DNA of 64,000 bases, from assembly GCF_900105305.1 (NCBI RefSeq), contig NZ_LT629765.1, positions 2,232,001 to 2,296,000 on the forward strand. Direction: 5' to 3'. The translations under genes were made by a program, and so were the position numbers. Shown piece by piece: positions 36,003-44,557 of the stretch (position 1 is the stretch's first letter; each line of letters starts with the position of its first letter). The notes below the pieces were generated by a model. That model worked only from the letters and a program-made list of their open reading frames with translations. It made no database searches and was not told the DNA's origin. Source of the stretch: Corynebacterium timonense (GTDB lineage Bacteria; Actinomycetota; Actinomycetes; Mycobacteriales; Mycobacteriaceae).

Positions 36003-37043
36003 ATGGCACAGGAACGCAAGGGCGGGCTCGGCCGCGGGCTCGCGGCGCTCATCCCGTCGAGCCCGGAGTCAACCGACACGACCGGCAAGACCGGCAGGCT
36101 TGGCGACGGCGCCGCTGACGTCATCCTCGGCCGCTCCCAGCCCTCCCGTGGGACGTCCCCGGCCGGCCCGGTCCCGGGCGCCCCGACCGTCCACGCGTCG
36201 CCCGATTCCGCGAAGCAGCCGGCGCCCGTCGGGGCGCGGTACCAGGAGATCGCGCTCGGCGAGATCCAGCCGAACCCGAAGCAGCCGCGCCAGTCCTTCG
36301 ACGAGGAGGAGCTCGCCGAGCTGGTCCACTCGATCCGCGAGTTCGGGCTGCTGCAGCCCATCGTCGTGCGCGAGACGCGCGGGGGCTACGAGCTCATCAT
36401 GGGCGAGCGCCGTTGGCGCGCCGCCTCGAAGGCGGGCCTGAAGCTGATTCCGGCGATCGTGCGCGAGACCAGCGACTCGGAGATGTTGCGCGACGCGTTG
36501 CTGGAGAACATCCACCGCGTCCAGCTCAACCCGCTCGAGGAGGCGGCGGCCTACCAGCAGCTGCTCGAGGAGTTCGGCGTGACCCAGGAGCAGCTGGCCG
36601 ACAGGCTGGGGCGTTCCCGCCCGGTGATTACCAATGCGATCCGCCTGCTCAACCTGCCGGTGAGCGTCCAGCGCCGCGTCGCCGCCGGGGTGCTGTCGGC
36701 AGGCCACGCCCGGGCGCTGCTCGGCGTGAAGCTTGGCGACGACACGGCGACCGCGGACGCCCAGGCACAGCTCGCCGACCGCGTCGTCGCGGAGGGCCTG
36801 AGCGTGCGCGCGACGGAGGAGGCCGTGACACTGCTGAACAAGAACGGCACCGCCCCCGCCCGCCTGAAACGCGAACCGGCCCCGCAGCCCGAGTACCTGA
36901 GCCGCGCCGCCGAGCGGCTCTCGGACGTCTGGGACACCCGCGTGCAGGTGACCATGGGCAAGCGCAAGGGGAAGATCGTCGTCGAGTTCGGCGACAAGGA
37001 CGACTTCGAGCGCATCATGTCCCTGATGCGGGGAACGGACTAG
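36003..37043 (+). CDS. parB: Chromosome partitioning protein ParB
   Basis: 346 residues. It begins [20 protein letters not shown], the ParA-contacting peptide. The CTP-binding core follows: [23 protein letters not shown] and [15 protein letters not shown] with [21 protein letters not shown] helix-turn-helix is seen around [21 protein letters not shown]. It binds TGTTTCACGTGAAACA, of which four perfect copies lie at 51426, 55470, 59782 and 62735. Confidence 0.95.
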   Translation: MAQERKGGLGRGLAALIPSSPESTDTTGKTGRLGDGAADVILGRSQPSRGTSPAGPVPGAPTVHASPDSAKQPAPVGARYQEIALGEIQPNPKQPRQSFDEEELAELVHSIREFGLLQPIVVRETRGGYELIMGERRWRAASKAGLKLIPAIVRETSDSEMLRDALLENIHRVQLNPLEEAAAYQQLLEEFGVTQEQLADRLGRSRPVITNAIRLLNLPVSVQRRVAAGVLSAGHARALLGVKLGDDTATADAQAQLADRVVAEGLSVRATEEAVTLLNKNGTAPARLKREPAPQPEYLSRAAERLSDVWDTRVQVTMGKRKGKIVVEFGDKDDFERIMSLMRGTD

Positions 37044-37054
37044 GTCGGCCCGCG

Positions 37055-37681
37055 GTGGAGCTCGTGCCGCTCGGGCCGGACAGCCTGGCTAGGATTCACC
37101 GCTTCGCCGCGCGCTCGACGTTCTGGGAGGTCGACCCTCTCGGCGAGGCCTACTGCTCCCCGACCTCGGAGGTAGACAAGGCCGTGTGGCTCGCCGCCCG
37201 CGCCGAGGCGCAGGGCACCGTCGGCGTCAGCGTCGCCGAGCGCTCGACCACCACGGGGGCCTGCGCCACCATCCTTTTCTGCCCCGCATCCGAGGCGCCG
37301 GGGGCGGTGCGCATGCCCACGGCGCTCGCGACGCGCGGGGCGTGGCTGCTCACGAGCCTGCACATCGACCCGCCTGCCCGGCACCAAGGCTGGGAACTGC
37401 TCCTCGTGGAGGCGGCGACCGCCGCGGCCGCGTGCGCGGGGGCAGAGACGCTGGAAGCCTTCGGCGTGCGGGGCGAGGGGTCGGCGGGGGCATCGGCCGA
37501 CGCGCTGCGCCGCGACGCGGCGCGCATCGGGCTCATCGACGCCGAAACGCTCGCCGCGGCCGGGTTCCGCGTGCTCCGCGAGCACGGGGCCATTCCGCTG
37601 ATGCGGCTCGACCTTCCGCCCGAGCGCGAACTGAGCAGCCTCGCCGCAGCCGAAGCAGAGGGCCTGCTGGCCCGCGCGTAA
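37055..37681 (+). CDS. GNAT-family acetyltransferase-like protein
   Basis: 208 residues from a GTG start 11 bases after the parB stop. It has an alternating strand-helix pattern with LTSLHIDPPARHQGWELLLVEAATAAAA as the acetyl-CoA region, although the usual R/QxxGxG/A loop is weak. The same small gene commonly lies between parB and cwlM in corynebacteria. The substrate is unknown. Confidence 0.6.
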   Translation: MELVPLGPDSLARIHRFAARSTFWEVDPLGEAYCSPTSEVDKAVWLAARAEAQGTVGVSVAERSTTTGACATILFCPASEAPGAVRMPTALATRGAWLLTSLHIDPPARHQGWELLLVEAATAAAACAGAETLEAFGVRGEGSAGASADALRRDAARIGLIDAETLAAAGFRVLREHGAIPLMRLDLPPERELSSLAAAEAEGLLARA

Positions 37682-37688
37682 AGCCCGG

Positions 37689-38879
37689 CTAGCTGCTGGC
37701 TTGCTTCTCCTCCTGCAGAAGCTCCTTGAACGTGTACGTGCCGGTCGGCATGTCGTCTTCCTCGAGCAGGTAGAGGCGCTTGATGGCCACGACGATGGCC
37801 TCGGCGATGGCGTCGCGCTGGCGCGGGTTGGTCAGGATGGCCACGTCGCCCGGGTTGGTCAGGTAGCCCAGCACCACCTCGACGGTGGGCATCTTGGTCA
37901 TCCGCAGGATCTCCCACGTGCGCCCGTGGTTGTAGCAGTTCTGCAGGTCGGTGCGGGCGACGATCTCGCGCTGGATGAACCCGGAGAGCGTCTCGCCCGT
38001 CATGGAGGAGGCCCCCGCCTCGGATCCGAAGTAGAAGGAGGCGACCCCGTTGGCCTTCTCGTTGTGGTAGCGGTCCACCGTGAGCGAGATGACGACGTCC
38101 GCGTTGACGCTGTTGGCGAGGTCGGCGCGTGACTTCGCGCTCGGATTGTCGCCCCGGGGCCGCGAGAGGATCGCCTCGACGCCGGTGGCAATCATGCGGC
38201 CTTCGACGCGCTGCGCTAGGTCCCAGAGGATCTCCTCCTCCGTCATGTCGCCGTAGGGCCCGGCCACCGTGGCGCCCGGCTCGCCCTTGCCCAGGCCCGG
38301 GTCGATGACGACGCGCTTGCCCGCCAGCCGGGGCCCGGCCTCGCGCACGTTCTCGCGCTCGCGGATGGCTTGGGCGGAGCCGCCGGTGATGCGCCGGCCC
38401 AGCAGGCTCAGGGCGTGGAGGGTGTCGGGCCCGCACACCCCGTCGCCGCTGAGCCCGGAGTTGAGCTGGTAGGTCGCGACGGCCTCGTGGGTGTTCGGGC
38501 CGAAGTGCCCATCGACGCGGTGGGGGTAAAAACCGAGCTCCTGCAGCTGGTCTTGCAGCTGACGGACGTCGTCGCCGACGAGCACCTGGTTCGGCTGGTA
38601 GGACAGAACGCGCGCCCCGAGGGTGTAGGAGGCCTCGCGCAGCTCGCGAAGGGTGACGGTGTCGATCTGCCCGGTGGGGATGATGCCCCGGGACTGCTGG
38701 AAGGCTTTCAGGGCGTCGGCGAGTGTGTCGTCGAAAAGCAGGTCCTCAGGCGAGAACTGGCGCTTGTTCCAGTCGCCGAGCTGGCCGTCGAAGTGGTCGA
38801 TCATGCCCAGCCGCGCGAGGGTCGAACGGACCTCGGCGACGCGGGCGCTCTTGTCACCGACGCTGAGGATCTCTGTCAC
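37689..38879 (-). CDS. cwlM: CwlM-like regulatory amidase homologue
   Basis: 396 residues. Two N-terminal peptidoglycan-binding repeats (GDDVRQLQDQLQELGFYPHRVDGHFGPNTHEAV is the second) precede an amidase_3 domain. The zinc ligands are degraded: DPGHGG becomes DPGLGKG, and the usual SIHxNA becomes SLTVDRYHN. The C-terminus has MPTGTYTFKELL, matching the phosphorylated tail of mycobacterial CwlM. This supports a role as a regulator of peptidoglycan precursor synthesis (MurA activation) rather than a hydrolase. It converges with the GNAT gene. Confidence 0.85.
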   Translation of the reverse strand: MTEILSVGDKSARVAEVRSTLARLGMIDHFDGQLGDWNKRQFSPEDLLFDDTLADALKAFQQSRGIIPTGQIDTVTLRELREASYTLGARVLSYQPNQVLVGDDVRQLQDQLQELGFYPHRVDGHFGPNTHEAVATYQLNSGLSGDGVCGPDTLHALSLLGRRITGGSAQAIRERENVREAGPRLAGKRVVIDPGLGKGEPGATVAGPYGDMTEEEILWDLAQRVEGRMIATGVEAILSRPRGDNPSAKSRADLANSVNADVVISLTVDRYHNEKANGVASFYFGSEAGASSMTGETLSGFIQREIVARTDLQNCYNHGRTWEILRMTKMPTVEVVLGYLTNPGDVAILTNPRQRDAIAEAIVVAIKRLYLLEEDDMPTGTYTFKELLQEEKQASS

Positions 38880-38958
38880 TGGCGGCCTTTCTGGGGTGCG
38901 GGGCGGAGCCGGACGGCGTCTCCAATGAACATTTCTTTATCCTACCCGGGTGGGTGCG

Positions 38959-39282
38959 TCAGAGCAGATTCTGCACGCGCTCGAGGATTGTCTCCTTCGG
39001 CTGCACGCCGGTGAACTGGTCGACCATCTCGCCGTTGTGGAAAATAAGCACGGTAGGGATGGACATGACCTGGAACATCGCGCTGAGCCCGCGCTCGGAA
39101 TCGACGTCGACCTTGGCCACCTTCACCGCGCCGTCAAGCTCGTTGGCCACCTCGTCGAGGATCGGTGAGAGCTTTGTGCATGGCCCGCACCACTGCGCCC
39201 AAAAGTCGACGATGACCGGGGTGTCGGCTTCGACCACCTCGGACTTGAACGTGGACTGGGTGACGTCGATGGGGGTGCTCAT
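38959..39282 (-). CDS. trxA: Thioredoxin
   Basis: 107 residues with the WCGPC active site (FWAQWCGPCTKLSPIL) and the cis-proline motif SIPTVLIFHNG. It is the usual thioredoxin of the cytoplasmic thiol-reduction system and lies 47 bases downstream of trxB on the same strand. The likely electron donor is the adjacent TrxB. Confidence 0.97.
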   Translation of the reverse strand: MSTPIDVTQSTFKSEVVEADTPVIVDFWAQWCGPCTKLSPILDEVANELDGAVKVAKVDVDSERGLSAMFQVMSIPTVLIFHNGEMVDQFTGVQPKETILERVQNLL

Positions 39283-39329
39283 GGTTCATCTCCTCTGTTG
39301 AGTAGGGGTCCCCACAGCATAGACGGGCG

Positions 39330-40337
39330 TTAGGAGCCGAGCGCCTCGAGGTAGTGGGACGCGTCGATCGCGGCCCGGCAGCCCGACCCGGCGGCTGTGA
39401 TGGCCTGGCGGTAGGTCGTGTCCACGAGGTCGCCGCAGGCGAAGACGCCGGCGACGCTGGTGCGGGTGGAGGGCTCCTCGACGAGGACGTAGCCCGCGGC
39501 GTCGGTGGCGACCTGGCCGTCGACGAAGCCCGATCGCGGGTCGTGGCCGATGGCGACGAACATCGCGGTCGCGTCCAGGACAGATTCCGTGTTGTCCTGC
39601 ACGTTGCGCACCTTCAGGCCGGCGACCTTACCGTCGCTGTCCAGCACCTCTTCGACGATGGTGTGGGTGAGAAACTCGATCTTCTCGTTGGCGCGGGCGC
39701 GCTCGAGCATGACCTTGGAGGCGCGGAACTTCTCCGAGCGGTGGATGAGGGTGACCTTGGTGCCGAACTTGGTCAGAAAGATCGCCTCCTCCATCGCGGA
39801 GTCGCCGCCGCCGACGACGGCGATGTGGTGGTCTTTGAAGAAGAAGCCGTCGCACGTTGCGCACGTGGACACGCCGCGGCCGGTCAGCTCCGTCTCGCCG
39901 GGGATGCCGAGGTGGCGCGGGGCGGCGCCGGTGGCGAGGATGACCGCCTTCGCGGAGTACTCGGTGCCCGCCACGCTGACCTTTTTCAGCTCGCCGCTGA
40001 AGTCGACGCTGTCCACCAGCTCCGGGCGCAGGTCGGCGCCGAACTTCTCGGCCTGGGCGCGCATCTCGGCCATGAGGTCGGGCCCCATGATTCCGTTCTG
40101 GAAGCCGGGGTAGTTCTCCACCTCGGTGGTGTTCATGAGCTCGCCGCCGAACTCGTAGCCCTCGAACACGAGCGGGTTCAGCTCCGCGCGCGCCGCGTAG
40201 AGCGCCGCGGTGTAGCCCGAGGGCCCGGAGCCGACGATGATGAGGTCGCGCACCGGCTCCTCGGACTCGTGCGAGGCGGGCGCCTGGGTCTCCGGGTCCT
40301 GCTTCAGAGTGACAAAATTAAAACCAGGGTTGGTCAT
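39330..40337 (-). CDS. trxB: Thioredoxin reductase
   Basis: 335 residues. FAD-binding [16 protein letters not shown], redox-active CATC ([11 protein letters not shown]), NADPH-binding [15 protein letters not shown] and the C-terminal FAD motif [10 protein letters not shown] are all present. It transfers electrons from NADPH to thioredoxin. sigM lies upstream, and in C. glutamicum SigM controls thioredoxin genes under thiol stress. Confidence 0.97.
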   Translation of the reverse strand: MTNPGFNFVTLKQDPETQAPASHESEEPVRDLIIVGSGPSGYTAALYAARAELNPLVFEGYEFGGELMNTTEVENYPGFQNGIMGPDLMAEMRAQAEKFGADLRPELVDSVDFSGELKKVSVAGTEYSAKAVILATGAAPRHLGIPGETELTGRGVSTCATCDGFFFKDHHIAVVGGGDSAMEEAIFLTKFGTKVTLIHRSEKFRASKVMLERARANEKIEFLTHTIVEEVLDSDGKVAGLKVRNVQDNTESVLDATAMFVAIGHDPRSGFVDGQVATDAAGYVLVEEPSTRTSVAGVFACGDLVDTTYRQAITAAGSGCRAAIDASHYLEALGS

Positions 40338-40405
40338 TGGGTGCTACATCTCCCAGGTCGGCGGTCGAAGGTCGGCTGGCGGGGGCTTTCCGCCACCCGG
40401 TCAGT

Positions 40406-41002
40406 CTACTGTTGGCGCCGTGGGAGGGCGAGTCGCTCGCCCGCCAGCTCGGTGGCCTGTGCCAGAGCGGCGCGGGCCCGGGCGCGGCGCGATTTCACTG
40501 TCCCCGGCTGCACCCCCATCTCGCCGGCGGCGCTGTCGATGCTCAGCCCCATGACGTCGATAAGCAGCAGGGCCTCGCGCTGCGCGGCGGGCAGGGTGGC
40601 GAGGGCCTGGCGCACAAGGATGGTGCGGTCGAGGTGCGTCATCGGGTCGTGCGCGAGCGCCGGGTTGGCGTCGGCGTTGCACTCCCCGTCGTCGAGGCTG
40701 ACGTCGCGGGAGCGCTTGTCGGCGGCCCGGACGTGGTCGAAGCCGGTATTCATGACCGGGCGGTGCAGCCACGTCGACAGCGTCGAGTCCGCGCGGTAGG
40801 TGTGCATGCTTCTCGACGCCTTAAACAGCGCCTCCTGGAGAATATCCTCCACGTCGTTCTCGTTGCGCGAGTAGCGGCGCGCGATATACGTCAGCCTGGT
40901 CTTGTGGCGTTGGACGATCGCCGCGAAGGCGCGCGGGTCCCCGCCCATGTAGGCCTCGACGAGCTGCTGGTCCGAGCGTTGCGCAGCGGTGGTGTCCGAC
41001 AT
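40406..41002 (-). CDS. sigM: ECF RNA polymerase sigma factor SigM
   Basis: 198 residues from the ATG at 41002, chosen for its GGGGGGAT ribosome binding site. Region 2 (VQRHKTRLTYIARRYSRNENDVEDILQEALFKA, STWLHRPVMNTGFDHVR) and region 4 (LPAAQREALLLIDVMGLSIDSAAGEMGVQPGTVKSRRARARAAL) are well formed. Position before trxB-trxA matches SigM of corynebacteria and mycobacteria. No anti-sigma gene is adjacent. Confidence 0.9.
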   Translation of the reverse strand: MSDTTAAQRSDQQLVEAYMGGDPRAFAAIVQRHKTRLTYIARRYSRNENDVEDILQEALFKASRSMHTYRADSTLSTWLHRPVMNTGFDHVRAADKRSRDVSLDDGECNADANPALAHDPMTHLDRTILVRQALATLPAAQREALLLIDVMGLSIDSAAGEMGVQPGTVKSRRARARAALAQATELAGERLALPRRQQ

Positions 41003-41088
41003 GTATCCCCCCAAAAAATGTGTGTGCCCCACCAGCATGCCCGCGCCGCCCGCCCCGGCGCAGGCAAGCCGTGCACACTAGAGTGCGC

Positions 41089-44000
41089 TTACTCGGGGAA
41101 CGTGTGCCCGATGAGCGTGACCTCGCGCAGCTCGACCTCCTCCGGCAGCCACAGCACGACGCCGCGAAGGCGCTCCTCCTCGTCGACGTCGATGCCCTGC
41201 TGCCCGCCGCGCAGCGTGCCGCGGCCCAGCTCGGGGAAGCCGTCGAAGTCGGCCTGCTCCGGGGCGCTGCTCGGCAGTGCGAACAGGGCGTAGGGGCTGC
41301 CGCCGGCGGCGGCGGCAGCGTCGACGATGACCTGCTCGAGCGTGAACGCGGCGTCGTAGCTGAGCAGAAGGCCCACCCCGGGCTGCGAGGTCCACGTGGT
41401 GGCGCGGTCGCCGTCGGCGACCGCCTCGATCTCGATCCTTTCGCCGGACCCTGCGGCGTCGTTCCACAGCGTCGCCGTCAGCGGTGCGACGATCACGGCT
41501 GGGCCGCCCGCTTCGGCGCCCTCCTCGACCTGCTCCTCCACCTGCTCGATCTGTTCCGTGTTCACCGGCGAGTCCGGGTTGTCCCCGCCGATCACGTCGA
41601 TGAGGTAGGCGGTCAGCGCGGCGGCGAGGACGACGGCGCCGATGACGAGGGAGAGGATGAGCACCAGCGAGGCCGGCCGGTAGGCCCGGCGCCCGAAGCC
41701 GCCGGAGAGCGCCTCCGGGTCGGGCTCCGGCTCGGTCTGCTCCGCCTCGACGGCCTCGCTGAGGTCGTGCACGCCCCGCGGGGGCTCGGATTCGTCGTGC
41801 TCGTCGCTCTCGCCGTCAGCGTCGCCGGAGCCGATCGCCTCCAGGGTCGCGGCGATGCCGCGGAAGTCCTCGGGGGTCGCGGAGTCGGCGTCGGCCAGTT
41901 CGCGGGTGGCGGCGTTGACGTCGTCGAGCTCGTCGGAGGTGACGTCGCTGGTCAGCAGCGCCAGCGCCGAGGCGAGCGCGCCCGCGTCTTCCTCTGCGGA
42001 CGCCTCGGGCAGGACCGCCGGGAACGCGAGGCGCACGACGCCCTCGGTGGACACGCGCAGCCTGTTGCGGTTGTCCAGGCCGAAGGGGACGTTGACGTCG
42101 TGGGCGGCCCCGATGGCGTCGGCAAGCGGTGCGAGCGCGTGGGCGACTGCCTCGGGGTGGAGGGTGCGGCCGGATTCGGCGACGTCCTTGAGCGTGGCGC
42201 CCGGGATCCAGTCGGCGACGACGAGCGCGCCCGTGCGGTAGGACAGGATCTGAATGTTGTCGGCGACGGCGGGGTGGTTCAGCCCGGCGAGCTTGCGGGT
42301 GCGCCGCGCCACCCCGGCGGCGTCGAGCGCCGCCTGGCGCGGGGTGGCCGGGGCCAGCGGGGCCGTGCCGTTGGTGTCCACGAAGGTGAGCGCCACCATG
42401 CGCTCGGTGGACACCTCGCGGGCCTGCCAGAACCGCGCGCCGGTCGTCGCGCCGTGGTCGCGGATGAGGCGGAAGCGCCCGTCGGAGACGGACGCGCCCG
42501 GCACGAGGCGGGGGCCGCGCACCACGCCGGCGGACATCGGCGGCGGGACCGGGGAGGCGTTGAAGGTGTCCACGGCGAGGAACTGGTTGGACACGTCGCG
42601 CGGGTCGATCTCGCCGACCTCGAGGGCCTTGTCCTCGTCGTAGCTGATGAGGCGGCTCATGCCCGGGATGCGGGCGAGGGCGCGGCCGAGGTTTTGCACC
42701 TCCGGCAGGCGCGAGCGCGACAGGACGAGCCCGGTGATGATGAGGAAGGTCAGGCCCAGCACGGCGATCTCGACCAGGAACCCGATGGATGGCGCGCCGA
42801 TGAGGCTGCCGAAGGCGACGGCGAGGTCGAGCCCGGCGACGTCGCGCACGAGGTAGCGCAGCACGAGGGTGGCGACGATGCCGACGACGGAGGAGCCGGC
42901 CGCCCACGCGGAGGTCCGCAGCACCGTCGGCGCCTCCAGGGTGCCCAGCTTGCGCTTGAGCAAAAACGCGCCGATGACGGCGCCGGCGATGAAGCCGAAG
43001 CCGTTGGCGGTGCCCAGCAGCACGACCACGTTCTGCGGCGACTGGGCGACGAACGGGGCGAGGTAGCTCAAGACGACCTTCGTTGCGGTGATGCCGGCGA
43101 TGATGAAGGTCGGCGTCCACGCCTCCTCGCGGGCGTAGAAGACGCGCAGGTGCAGCATCACCAGCGCGTACGGGATGAGCGTGAACGCGGAAAAGCTCAC
43201 CGTCAGGCCGAGGGTGCGGGCAAGGTCTGCGTCGAAGTTGCCGTAGGCGAACAGGGCGTGACCGATGTCGGGGCCGAGCGCCGTCATGAACACGATCATC
43301 GGGATGAGCGCGATGAAGGTCAGCTGCGTGCCGAGGGTCAGGTCGCGCACCACGGCCTGGTGGTCGCCGTCGGCGGCGTTGCGCGACAGGCGCGGCATGA
43401 TGGCCGTCAACAGCGTGACGCCGATGACACCGTAGGGAACCTGCAGCAGCATCCAGTGCTGTTGGTAGATGAAGGGCGCGCTGCCCTCGGCGACGGAGGC
43501 GATGCGGGTGGTCACCACGTAGCCCAGCTGGCTGATGGCCACGTAGGCGATGATCGCCAGGGCCATCGTGCCGAAGGCCTTGAGGCGGTCGTCGATGCCC
43601 CACAGCGGCCGCAGGTCGATGCCCAGCTTCCGCAGCGCCGGCAGCATGATGAGGCACTGCACCACGACGCCCAGGGTCGTGCCCAGGCCCAACAGCAGCA
43701 CGTGCGGGTTGTTCACCGCAGCGGGCGCCGCCGGGCTGAGCTGGCCCGGCACGAGCATGTACAGCAGCAGAACCGCGATGGAGACGAGGTTGTTGGCCAC
43801 CGGGGCCCACGCGCCGGGGCGGAAGTGAGACTTCGTGTTCAGGATCGCCATGAACAGGGAGAACATGCCGTAGAAGAAGATCTGCGGCAGCAGCAGGTAG
43901 GCGAAGGAGGTGGCTTGGACGACGTTGACGCGGCCGTCGTCGTCAAGCATGACCCGCGTGAGCAGCGGGGCGGCGAGCAGCGCGATGACGGTGGCGATGC

Positions 44001-44493
44001 TCATGAGGGTCAGCGTCAGCGTGAACAGGCGCCGGATGAAGGCGGTGCCGCGGTCGGCGTCCTCCTTCTCCGCGCGCACCAGCACCGGCACGACGAGCGC
44101 GGTGAGCACGGAGCCCAGCACGATCTCGGTGATGAGGTTCGGCAGCGTGTTCGCGGTGTTGAACGCGGAGGCGACGGGCCCGCCGAGCGCGGCGCCGATA
44201 AGAACGGTGCGGATGAAGCCGGTGATGCGGGAGATGATCGTCGCCACCGCCATCGAGCCGGTGGAGCGCACCACGTCCGCGTTCGTCGTCTCCTCCCCCG
44301 TCCCGGCGGGGTCGGGCGGGGCGGCCAGCTCCTGGCCGGACGGGCTGACCGTCAGCGCGGAGCGGTCCTCGCCCGCGACCTCCTCCGGGGTCGGCTTCTT
44401 CGCGCGGGGTGCGGGAACGGGCGCCGGCGGCGCGGGGGTGACGATGCGTCTGCGCAGGCCAGCCCGGGGTGCGAGCGGTTCCTGGGGGGTCAC
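41089..44493 (-). CDS. murJ: Lipid II flippase MurJ with C-terminal pseudokinase domain
   Basis: 1,134 residues. A basic, proline-rich N-terminus of about 75 residues precedes the 14-helix MviN/MurJ core (VVRSTGSMAVATIISRITGFIRT to about residue 600). A kinase-like domain without catalytic residues follows (RFRLIRDHGATTGARFWQAREVSTERMVALTFVD), then a single transmembrane helix near residue 920 and a C-terminal extracellular domain. This is the actinobacterial design, in which the pseudokinase binds FhaA when phosphorylated by PknB. It would flip lipid II for cell-wall synthesis. Confidence 0.93.
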   Translation of the reverse strand: MTPQEPLAPRAGLRRRIVTPAPPAPVPAPRAKKPTPEEVAGEDRSALTVSPSGQELAAPPDPAGTGEETTNADVVRSTGSMAVATIISRITGFIRTVLIGAALGGPVASAFNTANTLPNLITEIVLGSVLTALVVPVLVRAEKEDADRGTAFIRRLFTLTLTLMSIATVIALLAAPLLTRVMLDDDGRVNVVQATSFAYLLLPQIFFYGMFSLFMAILNTKSHFRPGAWAPVANNLVSIAVLLLYMLVPGQLSPAAPAAVNNPHVLLLGLGTTLGVVVQCLIMLPALRKLGIDLRPLWGIDDRLKAFGTMALAIIAYVAISQLGYVVTTRIASVAEGSAPFIYQQHWMLLQVPYGVIGVTLLTAIMPRLSRNAADGDHQAVVRDLTLGTQLTFIALIPMIVFMTALGPDIGHALFAYGNFDADLARTLGLTVSFSAFTLIPYALVMLHLRVFYAREEAWTPTFIIAGITATKVVLSYLAPFVAQSPQNVVVLLGTANGFGFIAGAVIGAFLLKRKLGTLEAPTVLRTSAWAAGSSVVGIVATLVLRYLVRDVAGLDLAVAFGSLIGAPSIGFLVEIAVLGLTFLIITGLVLSRSRLPEVQNLGRALARIPGMSRLISYDEDKALEVGEIDPRDVSNQFLAVDTFNASPVPPPMSAGVVRGPRLVPGASVSDGRFRLIRDHGATTGARFWQAREVSTERMVALTFVDTNGTAPLAPATPRQAALDAAGVARRTRKLAGLNHPAVADNIQILSYRTGALVVADWIPGATLKDVAESGRTLHPEAVAHALAPLADAIGAAHDVNVPFGLDNRNRLRVSTEGVVRLAFPAVLPEASAEEDAGALASALALLTSDVTSDELDDVNAATRELADADSATPEDFRGIAATLEAIGSGDADGESDEHDESEPPRGVHDLSEAVEAEQTEPEPDPEALSGGFGRRAYRPASLVLILSLVIGAVVLAAALTAYLIDVIGGDNPDSPVNTEQIEQVEEQVEEGAEAGGPAVIVAPLTATLWNDAAGSGERIEIEAVADGDRATTWTSQPGVGLLLSYDAAFTLEQVIVDAAAAAGGSPYALFALPSSAPEQADFDGFPELGRGTLRGGQQGIDVDEEERLRGVVLWLPEEVELREVTLIGHTFPE

Positions 44494-44557
44494 GATGGGG
44501 GCTTCTCCTCTGGTGTATCCGGGCCACGCGGTGGCGCCGGAGCTGAGCGGGATGCGT

